Positions 34,352 through 42,706 of a stretch of DNA of 64,000 nt are shown here, piece by piece (the first letter of the stretch is position 1; every line of letters begins with the position of its first letter). The notes under the pieces were generated by a model. That model saw nothing but the letters and a program-made list of their open reading frames with translations, did no database searches and was not told the DNA's origin. The position numbers and the translations under genes are program-made. Source of the DNA: Pseudosporangium ferrugineum (lineage in GTDB: Bacteria > Actinomycetota > Actinomycetes > Mycobacteriales > Micromonosporaceae). The stretch is taken from positions 744,001 through 808,000 of the forward strand of contig NZ_PVZG01000001.1 of the NCBI RefSeq assembly GCF_003002065.1. Reading direction: 5' to 3'.

Positions 34352-34502
34352 GGGGTTGCCTCCGAGATCGCAAGAGATGACGCAAGTGGGGAACTGGGAG
34401 AATCCTGGGCGAGGGCACCCGGTCCGCACATCGGTCCGGGGTGGGGCTCGCGGTCCGGCGTGGATCTGCCTTTCGGCCGATGGAGCGCCGGGAGGATGCC
34501 AT

Positions 34503-34508
34503 TACGCT
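34503..34508 (+). promoter_or_regulatory. -10 box of the two-component system (leaderless)
   Basis: TACGCT eight bases before ATG 34517. A GGGAGG directly abuts an earlier in-frame ATG at 34496 with no spacer and so cannot serve it. The -10 box favours ATG 34517. Confidence 0.4.
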
Positions 34509-34516
34509 GGGTCACG

Positions 34517-35686
34517 ATGTTGACGCAACGCCTGCTTCTGCTGCGCCTCGGCCAGCTCGCCGCCCTGTTCCTCATGGCCTGCCTCGGTCTCTTCGACCTG
34601 GCCAACGGCATGACCAACAGCGGCTCCTTCGTGCTGATCCAGATCCTGACCGCGATCGCGACGGCGGTCGTCTGGCTGCCCCGCCATCGCCAGGGCTCGA
34701 AGCGTCTGCCGAAAGTCGCACTGGCGCTCGGCATCGGCTCCCTGCTGCTGACGATGGTGCTGACCGGCGACTCCGGGACGGGCGGCAGTTACGGCCTCGC
34801 CGAGACCGTCGGACTGCTGGGCGTCCTCTTCGTGGTCAGCCGCCGCGGCGACGCGCAGTGGGCCGTCGGCGGGGTGCTCGCGGTGTCGATGGCGCTCGGC
34901 TTCCTCCCGCTGCGCAGCGGGCTGGACTACGAGATGGTCATCGTCGGCCTGATCCAGGGCCTGGCCGCCACGGCCGTGATCGGCCTCGGCGTCTACCTGC
35001 GCAACATCGAGGCGACCCGCCGCCGGGCGATGGATTCGGTACGCGCGGAGCAACGCGCCGAGTTCGCCCGCGACCTGCACGACTTCATCGCCCACCACGT
35101 GACCGGCATCGTCATCCAGGCCCAGGGCGCCCGCTTCGTCGCCGAGCAGGACCCCAAGCGGGTGCTGCTGGCGCTGGAGCAGATCGAGGCCGCGGGCGCG
35201 GAGACGATGGCGTCCATGCGCCGGATGGTCGGCGTCCTGCGCGACCCCGAGGCGAAGCCGGACGCGCCGCTGACCCCGCTGGCCGGGGTGGACGAGCTGG
35301 GCCCGCTGCTGGAGCAGTTCACCAACTCGGGCGGCCCGCTGGCCCGGCTGCACCTGGACGGCAGCACCACCGGCGTGCCCGTGGAGGTGTCGACCTCGGC
35401 GTACCGGGTGGTGATGGAGGCGCTGACCAACATCCGCCGGCACGCGCAGGGCGCCCGGGTGGCCGACGTGTGGGTCCGGCGTACGCCCGACTGGCTGCTC
35501 GTCCGGGTGGCGAACGACGGTTTGCCCCCCAGGGCTCCCGCGACCCGGGAGGCGCCGGGGTACGGTCTCGTGGGCCTGCAGGAGCGGGTCCGCGCGGTCG
35601 GCGGGCGCATCACCGCCGGGCCGGGCATCGACGGCGGCTGGGTGGTCGACGCGGCCCTGCCGCTCGACCAGGAGGTGACGCGGTGA
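34517..35686 (+). CDS. NarL/DesK-class sensor histidine kinase
   Basis: A 389-aa membrane kinase. Residues 10-160 contain about five to six hydrophobic segments with very short loops, so it probably senses within the membrane. The HisKA_3 helix has the acceptor His188 in EFARDLHDFIAHHVTGIV, and the HATPase domain follows (VVMEALTNIRRHA, YGLVGLQERV). It pairs with the response regulator by a GTGA overlap and is divergent from the ABC exporter at 31005-34351, which it probably controls. ATG 34496 is an alternative start. Confidence 0.92.
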   Translation: MLTQRLLLLRLGQLAALFLMACLGLFDLANGMTNSGSFVLIQILTAIATAVVWLPRHRQGSKRLPKVALALGIGSLLLTMVLTGDSGTGGSYGLAETVGLLGVLFVVSRRGDAQWAVGGVLAVSMALGFLPLRSGLDYEMVIVGLIQGLAATAVIGLGVYLRNIEATRRRAMDSVRAEQRAEFARDLHDFIAHHVTGIVIQAQGARFVAEQDPKRVLLALEQIEAAGAETMASMRRMVGVLRDPEAKPDAPLTPLAGVDELGPLLEQFTNSGGPLARLHLDGSTTGVPVEVSTSAYRVVMEALTNIRRHAQGARVADVWVRRTPDWLLVRVANDGLPPRAPATREAPGYGLVGLQERVRAVGGRITAGPGIDGGWVVDAALPLDQEVTR

Positions 35687-36321
35687 TCCGCGTGATGATC
35701 GCCGACGACCAGGCGATGGTACGCACCGGCTTCGGCATGATCATCGGTGCGCAGCCCGACATGGAGCTCGTCGGCGAGGCGGCCGACGGCGTCGAGGCGG
35801 TGGCGATGGCCCGCAAGCTCAAGCCGGACGTGGCGCTCTTCGACATCCGCATGCCCCGGATGGACGGCCTGGAGGCGCTGCGGCTGCTGGCCGGCCCCGG
35901 CGTCGCCGATCCGATGAAGGTCGTCGTGGTGACCACCTTCGACCTCGACGAGTACGTGCACCAGGCCCTGCGCAACGGCGCCGCGGGTTTCCTGTTGAAG
36001 GACTCCGGCCCGTCGCTGCTCGTCGAGGCCGTCCGCGCGGCCGTGTCCGGGGACGCGCTGATCAGCCCGTCGATCACCGTACGGCTGCTGGAGCACCTGT
36101 CCCCGCCGGCGCCCAGCGACGACGACGGCGGCCTCTCCCCGCGTGAGCTGGACGTGGTCAAGCTCGCCGCCCGCGGGCTGACCAACGCCGAGATCGCCAC
36201 GCAGCTGTTCATCTCCGTCGGCACGGTGAAGACGCACCTCGGCAGCGTGCAGACCAAGCTGGGCGCCCGCAACCGGGTGGAGATCGCGGCGTGGGCGTGG
36301 GAGCGTCGGCTGGTGAGCTGA
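35683..36321 (+). CDS. NarL-family response regulator
   Basis: A 212-aa regulator. The receiver (1-120) has MIADDQAMVRTGFGMI, acceptor Asp in VALFDIRMPRMDGLEA and conserved Thr and Lys (VVTTFD, LLKDSG). The LuxR-type HTH (about 145-210) reads LSPRELDVVKLAARGLTNAEIATQLFISVGTVKTHL. The GTG start overlaps the kinase stop. Likely targets are the divergent ABC operon promoter (34352-34516) and its own promoter. Confidence 0.95.
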   Translation: MIRVMIADDQAMVRTGFGMIIGAQPDMELVGEAADGVEAVAMARKLKPDVALFDIRMPRMDGLEALRLLAGPGVADPMKVVVVTTFDLDEYVHQALRNGAAGFLLKDSGPSLLVEAVRAAVSGDALISPSITVRLLEHLSPPAPSDDDGGLSPRELDVVKLAARGLTNAEIATQLFISVGTVKTHLGSVQTKLGARNRVEIAAWAWERRLVS

Positions 36322-36398
36322 CCCTGAACGGGGGATTCCTCCCCTTTGTCCATCAAAACAGGCCCGCGCCGACCGGCCCCGCGCCGACGATCTTGGCC

Positions 36399-37568
36399 AT
36401 GCAGCTCAAGCGAAGTGCGCGCCTCGGCCTGGCCGCGACGACAGCGTTCCTGACCACCGCCGGCCTCGCCGCCGCCGTCACCCCGACGGCGGCGGCCGCA
36501 CCGGCGGCGAACTGGAACCAGGACGGCTACGGGGCCGGCCACACCTTCTACAACCCCGCCGAATCCGTGATCAACTCCGGCACGGTCAAGAAGTTGAAGA
36601 CCCGCTGGACGGTGACCCCCAAGGCCGCCGTGGACAGCTGCCCGCTGAACCCGGTGGCACCCGTGGTGGCCGACGGCCGGATGTTCGTCCTGGAGCCGGA
36701 CGGCAACGGCGTGGGGGCGTACGACACGAAGACCGGCAAGAAGCTCTGGGCCCACTTCGCGGGCTACCTGGAGGCCACCGGGCTCGCGGTCGCCGGCGAC
36801 ACGGTCGTCGTCACGGACATCGCCTGCTACTCCAACAGCAACTACGACAGCAACGTGATCGCGCTGGACGCGGCCACCGGCGATGAACGGTGGAGCAGCA
36901 TCACCGGCTGGACCACCGACACCGTCGTCGTCGACGCCGGGACGGTCGCGGTCTCCGGCTACTGCGGCATCTGCGACGAGGAGCACGGCGTCCAGGCCTT
37001 CCGGCTGTCCGACGGCGCGTCGCTGTGGAGCCGACCGAACGCCGTCCTGGCCGGCCCGGTCTCCCGCGGCGGGCGCATCCTGCTCGCCGGCACGACCAGC
37101 GCGTACACCGAGGACGCCTCCATCAAGACCGGCATCGGCACCTGGGGCACCGGCCTGCGGTACGCCGCCGGCGCCGCCGACCCGTCCCTCCCCCAGTTCT
37201 ACGTGTCGAACTCCGCCGGCCTGCGCGCCCTCGCCGCCACCAGCGGCAAGACGCTGTGGTCGGTGAAGAACGAGGCGGGCGAGCTGGCCACCGACGGGCG
37301 GCGGGTCTACGTCGCCTCGGCCGGGCGGATCAACGCGTACGACACGGCGAAGGGCAAGCTGCTCTGGACGCGGGCGCTCAAGACCCCGGGCCACCTGGTC
37401 CGCGCGGGCGGCCTGCTGTACGCGACCAGCGGCAAGTCGCTGCTGGTGCTGGCGCCGACGAGCGGCAAGACGATCCGCACGTTCGGCACCGCCACCGACC
37501 ACGTGGTCCTCTCCGCCGGGCGGCTGTACGTCACGAACGGGCGGACGGTGCGGACGTACACGCCGTGA
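36399..37568 (+). CDS. Secreted PQQ-like beta-propeller protein
   Basis: A 389-aa protein with a signal peptide (KRSARLGLAATTAFLTTAGLAAAVTPTAAAAPA, cleavage near residue 33). The rest is built of PQQ-binding-like blades: repeated pairs such as GAYDTKTGKKLWAHF, ALDAATGDERWSS, AYDTAKGKLLWTRAL and LAPTSGKTIRTFG. PQQ ligand residues cannot be judged; many such repeats are purely structural. No dehydrogenase or cytochrome gene is adjacent. Its last 38 bp overlap the convergent tetR-type gene. Confidence 0.88.
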   Translation: MQLKRSARLGLAATTAFLTTAGLAAAVTPTAAAAPAANWNQDGYGAGHTFYNPAESVINSGTVKKLKTRWTVTPKAAVDSCPLNPVAPVVADGRMFVLEPDGNGVGAYDTKTGKKLWAHFAGYLEATGLAVAGDTVVVTDIACYSNSNYDSNVIALDAATGDERWSSITGWTTDTVVVDAGTVAVSGYCGICDEEHGVQAFRLSDGASLWSRPNAVLAGPVSRGGRILLAGTTSAYTEDASIKTGIGTWGTGLRYAAGAADPSLPQFYVSNSAGLRALAATSGKTLWSVKNEAGELATDGRRVYVASAGRINAYDTAKGKLLWTRALKTPGHLVRAGGLLYATSGKSLLVLAPTSGKTIRTFGTATDHVVLSAGRLYVTNGRTVRTYTP

Positions 37569-38118
37569 CGAGCTCGTCCACGAAGTCCTCGGTGACCTCC
37601 TGGCCGGTCACCAGGATCCGGTAGTAGACCGGGCCGACCAGGCGGTCCACCAGCACCTCGAGGTCCGTGCCCGCGGGCAGCTCGCCACGCGCCACCGCGC
37701 GTTCGAGCGGCCCGCGGTCGCGCGCCCGCTGCCTCGTCAGATGGTCCTGGCGCAGCCGCGCCGCGAGCGCCGGATCGTGCTGCGCCTGCCCGGCGAGCGC
37801 CCGGAACACCGCGCCGGCGTCGGAGCCGGTGAGATACCGGGCCAGCGAGATCAGATACCCCCGCAGATCGTCCGCCAGGTTCCCGGTGTCGGGCGGCGTC
37901 AGATCCTCGGCCGCGTCCTCGGCGTACGCGTCGAGCAGCACGTCGGTCTTCGACGGCCACCACCGGTAGATCGTCTGCTTGGCGACGCCGGCCCGGGCCG
38001 CGATGCCCTCGATGGTCAGGGCGGCGAAGCCCTTCTCCGCGAGCAGGTCGTCGGCCGCCCGCAACACGCTGCGCCGGGCCTCCTCGCTCCGCCCGTGCCG
38101 GTTGCCCCGGTGGTTCAT
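37531..38118 (-). CDS. TetR/AcrR family transcriptional repressor
   Basis: A 195-aa regulator with N-terminal HTH (about 12-60: VLRAADDLLAEKGFAALTIE, then ARAGVAKQTIYRWWPSK) and a C-terminal ligand domain of TetR_C type (RALAGQAQHDPALAARLRQ). It is divergent from an O-methyltransferase gene, and the 50-bp gap between them holds a perfect 18-bp palindrome, so it most likely represses both itself and the methyltransferase until a ligand binds. Confidence 0.93.
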   Translation of the reverse strand: MNHRGNRHGRSEEARRSVLRAADDLLAEKGFAALTIEGIAARAGVAKQTIYRWWPSKTDVLLDAYAEDAAEDLTPPDTGNLADDLRGYLISLARYLTGSDAGAVFRALAGQAQHDPALAARLRQDHLTRQRARDRGPLERAVARGELPAGTDLEVLVDRLVGPVYYRILVTGQEVTEDFVDELVTACTSAPSARS

Positions 38119-38138
38119 CCTCGACGCCCTTCTTGTCG

Positions 38139-38156
38139 AGACGCAACGTTGCGTCT
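38139..38156. promoter_or_regulatory. Perfect 18-bp palindromic operator for the TetR protein
   Basis: AGACGCAACGTTGCGTCT lies in the gap between tetR (starts 38118, minus) and the methyltransferase (starts 38169, plus). A TACTCT -10 box (38156-38161) begins at the operator edge, seven bases before ATG 38169, so bound repressor would block RNA polymerase. Confidence 0.8.
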
Positions 38157-38168
38157 ACTCTAACTGCC

Positions 38169-38813
38169 ATGACCACCACCTTGACACGGTCGGCCGCTGC
38201 CGCCGTACTCGACAGGCTCTTCGCCGCCGCCGAGCGGGACGACGACCGTCCCGTTCCCGATCTGTCGCGCGCGGACGCCCGGCAGCGGGCCGACGCCCTG
38301 CGGGACATCTACATGCCGGTCTCCCGCAGCGGCGGCGAACTGCTCTACGCGCTCGCCCGCACCTGCCGCCCCCGCACGGTCGTCGAGTTCGGCACGTCGC
38401 ACGGCATCTCGACGATCTTTCTGGCCGCGGCGGTGAGCGACAACGGCGAGGGGCACGTCCTCACCACCGAACTGAGCGCCGACAAGGTCGCCGCGGCGGG
38501 GGACAATCTGGCGCGGGCGGGCCTGGCCGGCGTCGTCACGATCCTGCCCGGCGACGCCCTCGAGACGCTCGCGGACGTGCCCGGCCCCGTCGACCTCGTG
38601 CTGCTCGACGGCTGGAAGGAGCTGTGCCTGCCGGTCCTGCGGCTGCTCGAACCGCGGCTGCGGCCGGGAGCGCTCGTGGTCGCCGACGACACCACGTTCG
38701 CGAGCATGGGCGACTATCTGGCGTACGTGCGCGATCCCGCGAACGGATACGTCACCGTGGACTTCCCGGTCGCGGACGGCATGGAGCTGAGCTGCTTCAC
38801 CCCGGCAGCGTGA
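38169..38813 (+). CDS. O-methyltransferase-like SAM-dependent enzyme
   Basis: A 214-aa class I methyltransferase of the CmcI/COMT-like type: SAM motif I VVEFGTSHGISTIFLAAAV, acidic loop TTELSADKVAAAGDNL, and the metal/catalytic strand VDLVLLDGWKELCLPVLRLLEPRLRPGALVVADDT. The substrate is unknown; catechol-like small molecules are usual for this family. Placed directly under the TetR operator, it looks like an inducible detoxification or modification enzyme. Its end overlaps the convergent GNAT gene by 17 bp. Confidence 0.9.
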   Translation: MTTTLTRSAAAAVLDRLFAAAERDDDRPVPDLSRADARQRADALRDIYMPVSRSGGELLYALARTCRPRTVVEFGTSHGISTIFLAAAVSDNGEGHVLTTELSADKVAAAGDNLARAGLAGVVTILPGDALETLADVPGPVDLVLLDGWKELCLPVLRLLEPRLRPGALVVADDTTFASMGDYLAYVRDPANGYVTVDFPVADGMELSCFTPAA

Positions 38814-39327
38814 TCCAGTAGCGCCGCACGGGGCCGTAGGCGGTGTCCCGGACGTCCTCCAGCACCCCGCCGTTCGCCTCGATCACCCGGCGCGACCCCT
38901 GATTGTCCACCTTGCACGTCAGCAACACCCGATCAAGACCGAGCTTCCTCGCGTACGCGAGAACCTCCGCCAGCGCGGCCGAGGCGAGGCCACGACGGCG
39001 GGCCGCCGGGCGTACGCCGTAACCGATGTGCCCGCCACCGTCCAGGAGCGCCTCGGTGAGCTCGTGCCGCAGCGAGATCGTGCCCAGCACCTCGTCGCCC
39101 TCGACGATCCACCAATAGGTGCAGTGCACCCACCCCGGCACCGGCGGCACCTCGGGATCCGACTCGCGCAGCAGCCTGCGGACGTAGGCGGCGAAGCCGT
39201 CCGCGGTGTCCACCTCGTCCCCGGGCCGCAGCCCGGACCCGTCCTGGTGGACGCCGCGCCCCCAGTCGTCCCGCGCGGCGAGCCACTGGCGGTGCAGACG
39301 GGCGGTGGGCGCGATCAGCTGCGGCAT
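38797..39327 (-). CDS. GNAT family N-acetyltransferase
   Basis: A 176-aa GNAT protein. The acetyl-CoA site is visible as [20 protein letters not shown] (motif A R-x-x-G-x-A), with preceding strands EGDEVLGTISLRHEL and a C-terminal LTCKVDNQGSRRVIEANGGVLED. Substrate unknown. It begins ten bases downstream of the marR-type gene on the same strand and is probably co-transcribed and controlled with it. Confidence 0.92.
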   Translation of the reverse strand: MPQLIAPTARLHRQWLAARDDWGRGVHQDGSGLRPGDEVDTADGFAAYVRRLLRESDPEVPPVPGWVHCTYWWIVEGDEVLGTISLRHELTEALLDGGGHIGYGVRPAARRRGLASAALAEVLAYARKLGLDRVLLTCKVDNQGSRRVIEANGGVLEDVRDTAYGPVRRYWITLPG

Positions 39328-39337
39328 GGCAGGCAGA

Positions 39338-39847
39338 TTAACGGCGCGGTGCGGGACCGGCCACCTGATTCAGGTCCGACGCCTCGAGCCGGGCGAGGAC
39401 GCGGCGGGCCATGTCGCCGAGGGCGGCCAGCTCCTCGCCGGAGAGGGCGTCGAGGACCAGCGACCGCACCGCCTCGACGTGGCCGGGGGCGCTCTCCCGC
39501 ACCTTCTGCCACCCCGCCTCGGTGAGCACGGCGTTGGTGTACCGGCCGTCCTCGGGGCAGGCCCGGCGCTCGATCCAGCCCCGCCCCTCGAGCCGCTTGA
39601 CCACGTGCGACAGCCGGGACAGCGACCCGTTGGCGAGGGCGGCCAGCGCGCTCATCCGGCGGGTCCGCCCCGGGGCCTCGGAGAGGTTGGCCAGCACCAG
39701 ATACTCGAAGTGGTTGAGGCCGGAGTCGCGCTGCATCTGGGCGTCCAGTGCCGCGGGCAGGCGCAGCAGCAGCCCGCCCACCGGGAGCCAGGACTCCAGC
39801 TCCTCGCTGCTCAGCCAGCGGGCCGGTCGCGCGGGTTCGGCACTCAC
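39338..39847 (-). CDS. MarR family transcriptional regulator
   Basis: A 169-aa winged-helix regulator: dimerisation helix at the N-terminus, HTH in MSALAALANGSLSRLSHVVKRLEGRGWIERR and wing PEDGRYTNAVLTEAGW. GTG 39847 is placed six bases after a TACGAT -10 box, and a 12-bp palindrome lies four bases beyond that box, indicating autoregulation. It leads a two-gene unit with the GNAT gene. Confidence 0.93.
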   Translation of the reverse strand: MSAEPARPARWLSSEELESWLPVGGLLLRLPAALDAQMQRDSGLNHFEYLVLANLSEAPGRTRRMSALAALANGSLSRLSHVVKRLEGRGWIERRACPEDGRYTNAVLTEAGWQKVRESAPGHVEAVRSLVLDALSGEELAALGDMARRVLARLEASDLNQVAGPAPRR

Positions 39848-39853
39848 GCCACC

Positions 39854-39879
39854 ATCGTACTGTGAGTTTGAAGCTTCAA
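39854..39879 (-). promoter_or_regulatory. marR promoter and 12-bp palindromic operator
   Basis: The -10 box TACGAT (39854-39859, minus strand) is six bases before GTG 39847, a leaderless arrangement. The palindrome TTGAAGCTTCAA (39868-39879) overlaps the expected -35/-10 spacer and matches the general TTGA(A)-TTCAA form of MarR sites. Confidence 0.6.
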
Positions 39880-39895
39880 CTAGGGCCCGTACGGG

Positions 39896-40480
39896 CTACG
39901 CGGCCAGGCCCAGCAGGCGCTGGATCTGGGACTGGCGGGCGACGGTCATCCGGCCGGCGAGGTCCCGGGCCGGCGGGTACCGGCCGCCCGCGGACTCCAT
40001 CCGGGCCACCTCGACGCAGTTGTGCAGGTGGCCGAGGAGCAGGCTGACCGCCGTACGGTCGAAGTCGCCGCCCTTCGCCGCGGTGAGCTCGGCGATGTCG
40101 GACGGCCGCAGCGAGTGCAGGTCTCCGTGGCCGGCGTGAGCGCCGGCGTCCGGGTCCGCGGACGCCGGCTGCTGCCAGCCGGTCAGCCAGCGGCGCATCG
40201 TCGCGGCCTCGGCCGCCCACTGCCCGCCGAGCTCGGTCGCGAGCGCCCGGATCCGCGGGTCCGCCGCCCGCCGCGCGGCGGGCGAGACGACCCGGTCGCC
40301 CTGGGCGATGTACTCCAGGCTCATCTGCAGGAACATCACATCGGTGCCGTTGTACGCCGCAGCGGGCGCCGGCTCCGGCGTGGCGGCGCCGCCGCAGCCC
40401 GCGAGCAGCAGCGCGAGGAGCAGCGCCACGACGCGCGGGGCGGGTCCACGCCGGTGGCCGTGGACCCGCCCCGGGGTCAT
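39896..40480 (-). CDS. DUF305 lipoprotein
   Basis: A 194-aa protein with a lipoprotein signal (RVVALLLALLLAGCGGA, Cys about residue 26). The mature part is a DUF305/ferritin-like helical bundle: GTDVMFLQMSLEYIAQGDRVV, RIRALATELGGQWAAEAATMRRWL, an Asp/His segment (DAGAHAGHGDLH) and LLLGHLHNCVEVARMESAGG. DUF305 proteins are often found with metal handling; His-rich stretches here fit that but do not prove it. ATG 40480 lies two bases from the upstream stop of the LPMO gene, so the two are co-translated. Confidence 0.85.
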   Translation of the reverse strand: MTPGRVHGHRRGPAPRVVALLLALLLAGCGGAATPEPAPAAAYNGTDVMFLQMSLEYIAQGDRVVSPAARRAADPRIRALATELGGQWAAEAATMRRWLTGWQQPASADPDAGAHAGHGDLHSLRPSDIAELTAAKGGDFDRTAVSLLLGHLHNCVEVARMESAGGRYPPARDLAGRMTVARQSQIQRLLGLAA

Positions 40481-40482
40481 CG

Positions 40483-41223
40483 TCAGATCCGTTCCCACAG
40501 CGCCGGCACGTTCGGCGGCTCCCAGCCGGCGAGCGCGGTGTGCGCCTGGCGGCAGCGGTACGTCGCCCCGCCGTAGGTGACCGTGCTGCCCACCGCGTAC
40601 GCCGTACCGGCCTGCCAGGTGCCACCGGCCGGCGGCGTCGTGGGCGGGGTGGTCGGCGGCGGGTTCGGCGGGGTGGTCGGCGGCGTCGTGGGCGGCGGCT
40701 GGGTGCCACCGCCGCCGATGTTGAGGTCCACGCAGGCGTAGAAGGCGTTCACCGTGTCGGCGATGTTCCACCGGGCCAGCAGGGTCTGCCGGCCGGAGAA
40801 GCTGCCCATGCTCACCGTGTGCGACTTGGTGGCGCCGGGCTGCGCGCCGCCGTCGTTGAAGGAGGCGAGCCGGGTGTTGCCGATGAAGTACTCCCACGTG
40901 CTGGTGGCGTGCCGGGCGGTGAGCACCCAGTTGAACGTCACCGTCCGCCCGACCGACGCGGCCGGCCAGTTCTTGCCGTTGTCGTTGAGGACGGCGAAGC
41001 GGCTGCCGCCGCCGTTGCACTGCATGGAACCCTTCGGGGCCTCGACGCTCTGCGGCTCGTAGATGATGTCGCCGCAGTTCGCCACCGCGCCGCTGGCGCA
41101 GTTGGCCTGCCGACTGGGCGGCGAGGAGATGTAGCCGTGCGCCGAGGCGGGTGCGACGGCGACGAAGAACGAGGCTCCGATGGTGGCGGCGCTGAGCAGG
41201 GGAAGGGCGATCCGGCGTCTCAT
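40483..41223 (-). CDS. AA10 lytic polysaccharide monooxygenase with CBM5/12
   Basis: A 246-aa secreted enzyme; GAGGAG is seven bases before ATG 41223. Signal peptide 1-28 ends APASA, leaving His29 as the mature N-terminus (HGYISSPPSRQANC), the first half of the copper histidine brace. The second His lies in LTARHATSTWEYFI. After the AA10 domain (29-about 172) come a Pro/Thr linker (PPTTPPTTPP) and a C-terminal chitin-binding CBM5/12 (about 200-246: WQAGTAYAVGSTVTYGGATY). It oxidatively cleaves chitin or cellulose. It is divergent from the EAL gene across an AT-rich promoter region. Confidence 0.95.
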   Translation of the reverse strand: MRRRIALPLLSAATIGASFFVAVAPASAHGYISSPPSRQANCASGAVANCGDIIYEPQSVEAPKGSMQCNGGGSRFAVLNDNGKNWPAASVGRTVTFNWVLTARHATSTWEYFIGNTRLASFNDGGAQPGATKSHTVSMGSFSGRQTLLARWNIADTVNAFYACVDLNIGGGGTQPPPTTPPTTPPNPPPTTPPTTPPAGGTWQAGTAYAVGSTVTYGGATYRCRQAHTALAGWEPPNVPALWERI

Positions 41224-41331
41224 GAAGGGCTCCTCTTCATGGGGGACGGCGAGCCGGGCTGGGGGGACCCGGCCCGCCGCGGGACACGTCCGGGAAGTGC
41301 GCGGGAAGGGCACTGGGGGGATCCCGGCTGT

Positions 41332-41374
41332 TCGCTCAACATAAGTTAAAGCTTGTTAACAGTAAAGAGAGATA
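41332..41374. promoter_or_regulatory. AT-rich divergent promoter between LPMO and EAL genes
   Basis: This stretch is conspicuously AT-rich for the window and contains GTTAA-type direct repeats (GTTAAAGCTTGTTAAC at about 41345-41360). It lies 110 bp upstream of the LPMO start and directly before the EAL start. It could contain the EAL promoter and a regulator site. Confidence 0.45.
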
Positions 41375-42688
41375 GTGAAGTTTTTCGATCCCTGTATTCC
41401 CCGCGCTCAGCTTCCCCGCGGGCCTGCCGAACAGCAGGACGTGGGTGAACTTCGCGACGTGATCGGCGGCCGCGCGGTCACGCCGGTGTTCCAGCCGCTC
41501 GTGTCGCTGGCGTCCGGCGCCCTGGTCGGCTACGAGGCCCTCGCCCGCGGACCGGCCGGCACCCGCTGGGAGGCCCCGGCGACGCTGTTCGCCGCCGCGC
41601 GCGAGGCGGGGCTGGACGGGGAACTCGACTGGGTGTGCCGGGCGGCGGCGTACCGGGTGGCGCTCGAGGCGGGCCTGCGTACCCCGCTGTTCGTCAACAT
41701 GGAACCCCGGGCCTGGCGTACGCCCTGCCCGCCCGACCTGGCCGGGGTGGTCGCCGCGGCCCACGACCGGCTGCGCGTGGTCACCGAGATGACCGAGCGC
41801 GCCATCGCCGACGACCCGTCCGCGCTGCTGGCCGCCACGGCGCACTGCCGCGCGGCCGGCTGGGGCGTGGCCCTCGACGACGTGGGCGCCGACCCCATGT
41901 CGCTGGCCCTGATGCCGTTCGTCCACCCCGACGTCGTCAAGCTCGACATGAGCCTGCTGCGCTCGCCGTCGGAGCCGTACACCGCGCAGGTGGTCGCGGC
42001 CGTGCAGGCGTACGCGGAGGCCAGCGGGGCCACGATCCTGGCCGAGGGCGTGGAGACCGCGGTGCACGAGCGCATCGCCCGGACCATGGGCGCCACGATC
42101 GGTCAGGGGTGGCGCTACGGACGGCCGGGACCGCTGCCCGCCACTGCCCCGGCCGCGGCACCGCTCCTGACGCCGGCGTCCCGGCCGGCGTCGATCGCGG
42201 GGACGCCGTACGAGATCGTCGCGCCGCGCCGCCCGGTCGTGGAGACCACCAAGGGGGAGCTGATGCCGATCAGCCGCCACCTCGAGGCCCTCGCCGAGGA
42301 CGGCCCGGTCCTGCTCGCCTGCTTCCAGGACGCCCAGCACTTCACCCCCGCGACCGCCCGCCGCTTCGCCCGCATCGCCCGGCACAGCCCGCTGGTCGCG
42401 GCGATCGGGGTCGGCCTGCCGGAACGACCGGCCCCCGGCATCCGCGGCGCCTCGCTCACGACCGGCGATCCGCTGCGCGACGAATGGAACGTCATCGTCG
42501 TGGGCCCGCACCGCGCGGCCGCCCTGGTGGCCCGTGACCTCGGCGACACCGGTCCGGACCGCGACCGCCGCTTCGCGTTCGCCACGACCCACGACCGCGA
42601 CCTGGTGATAGCGGCGGCCCGCTCGCTGCTCCGCATCATCGCCCCGGCCGAGGGCGCCGACGCCGCGGGCCTGCTCACCCCGGCCTGA
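41375..42688 (+). CDS. EAL-domain c-di-GMP phosphodiesterase with C-terminal DICT-type sensory domain
   Basis: A 437-aa soluble protein. The EAL domain (about 30-260) appears intact: GALVGYEALARG, LFVNMEPRA, VVTEMTERA, GVALDDVGADP, VVKLDMSLL, AEGVET and the final Gln in GQGWRYG, so most metal- and substrate-binding residues are present. The C-terminal part (about 280-430: RHLEALAEDGPVLLACFQDAQHFT, WNVIVVGPHRAAALVARDLGD) resembles the DICT domain found attached to GGDEF and EAL proteins. It should hydrolyse c-di-GMP. GTG 41375 has weak AAAGAGAG upstream. Confidence 0.88.
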   Translation: MKFFDPCIPRAQLPRGPAEQQDVGELRDVIGGRAVTPVFQPLVSLASGALVGYEALARGPAGTRWEAPATLFAAAREAGLDGELDWVCRAAAYRVALEAGLRTPLFVNMEPRAWRTPCPPDLAGVVAAAHDRLRVVTEMTERAIADDPSALLAATAHCRAAGWGVALDDVGADPMSLALMPFVHPDVVKLDMSLLRSPSEPYTAQVVAAVQAYAEASGATILAEGVETAVHERIARTMGATIGQGWRYGRPGPLPATAPAAAPLLTPASRPASIAGTPYEIVAPRRPVVETTKGELMPISRHLEALAEDGPVLLACFQDAQHFTPATARRFARIARHSPLVAAIGVGLPERPAPGIRGASLTTGDPLRDEWNVIVVGPHRAAALVARDLGDTGPDRDRRFAFATTHDRDLVIAAARSLLRIIAPAEGADAAGLLTPA

Positions 42689-42706
42689 CCGGGCCGGCGG
42701 TCGCGC

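Noticed and set aside
36399-37568. PQQ-dependent alcohol dehydrogenase
   Set aside because: Too short, no visible PQQ-site Cys pair or cytochrome partner; only the propeller repeat is supported.
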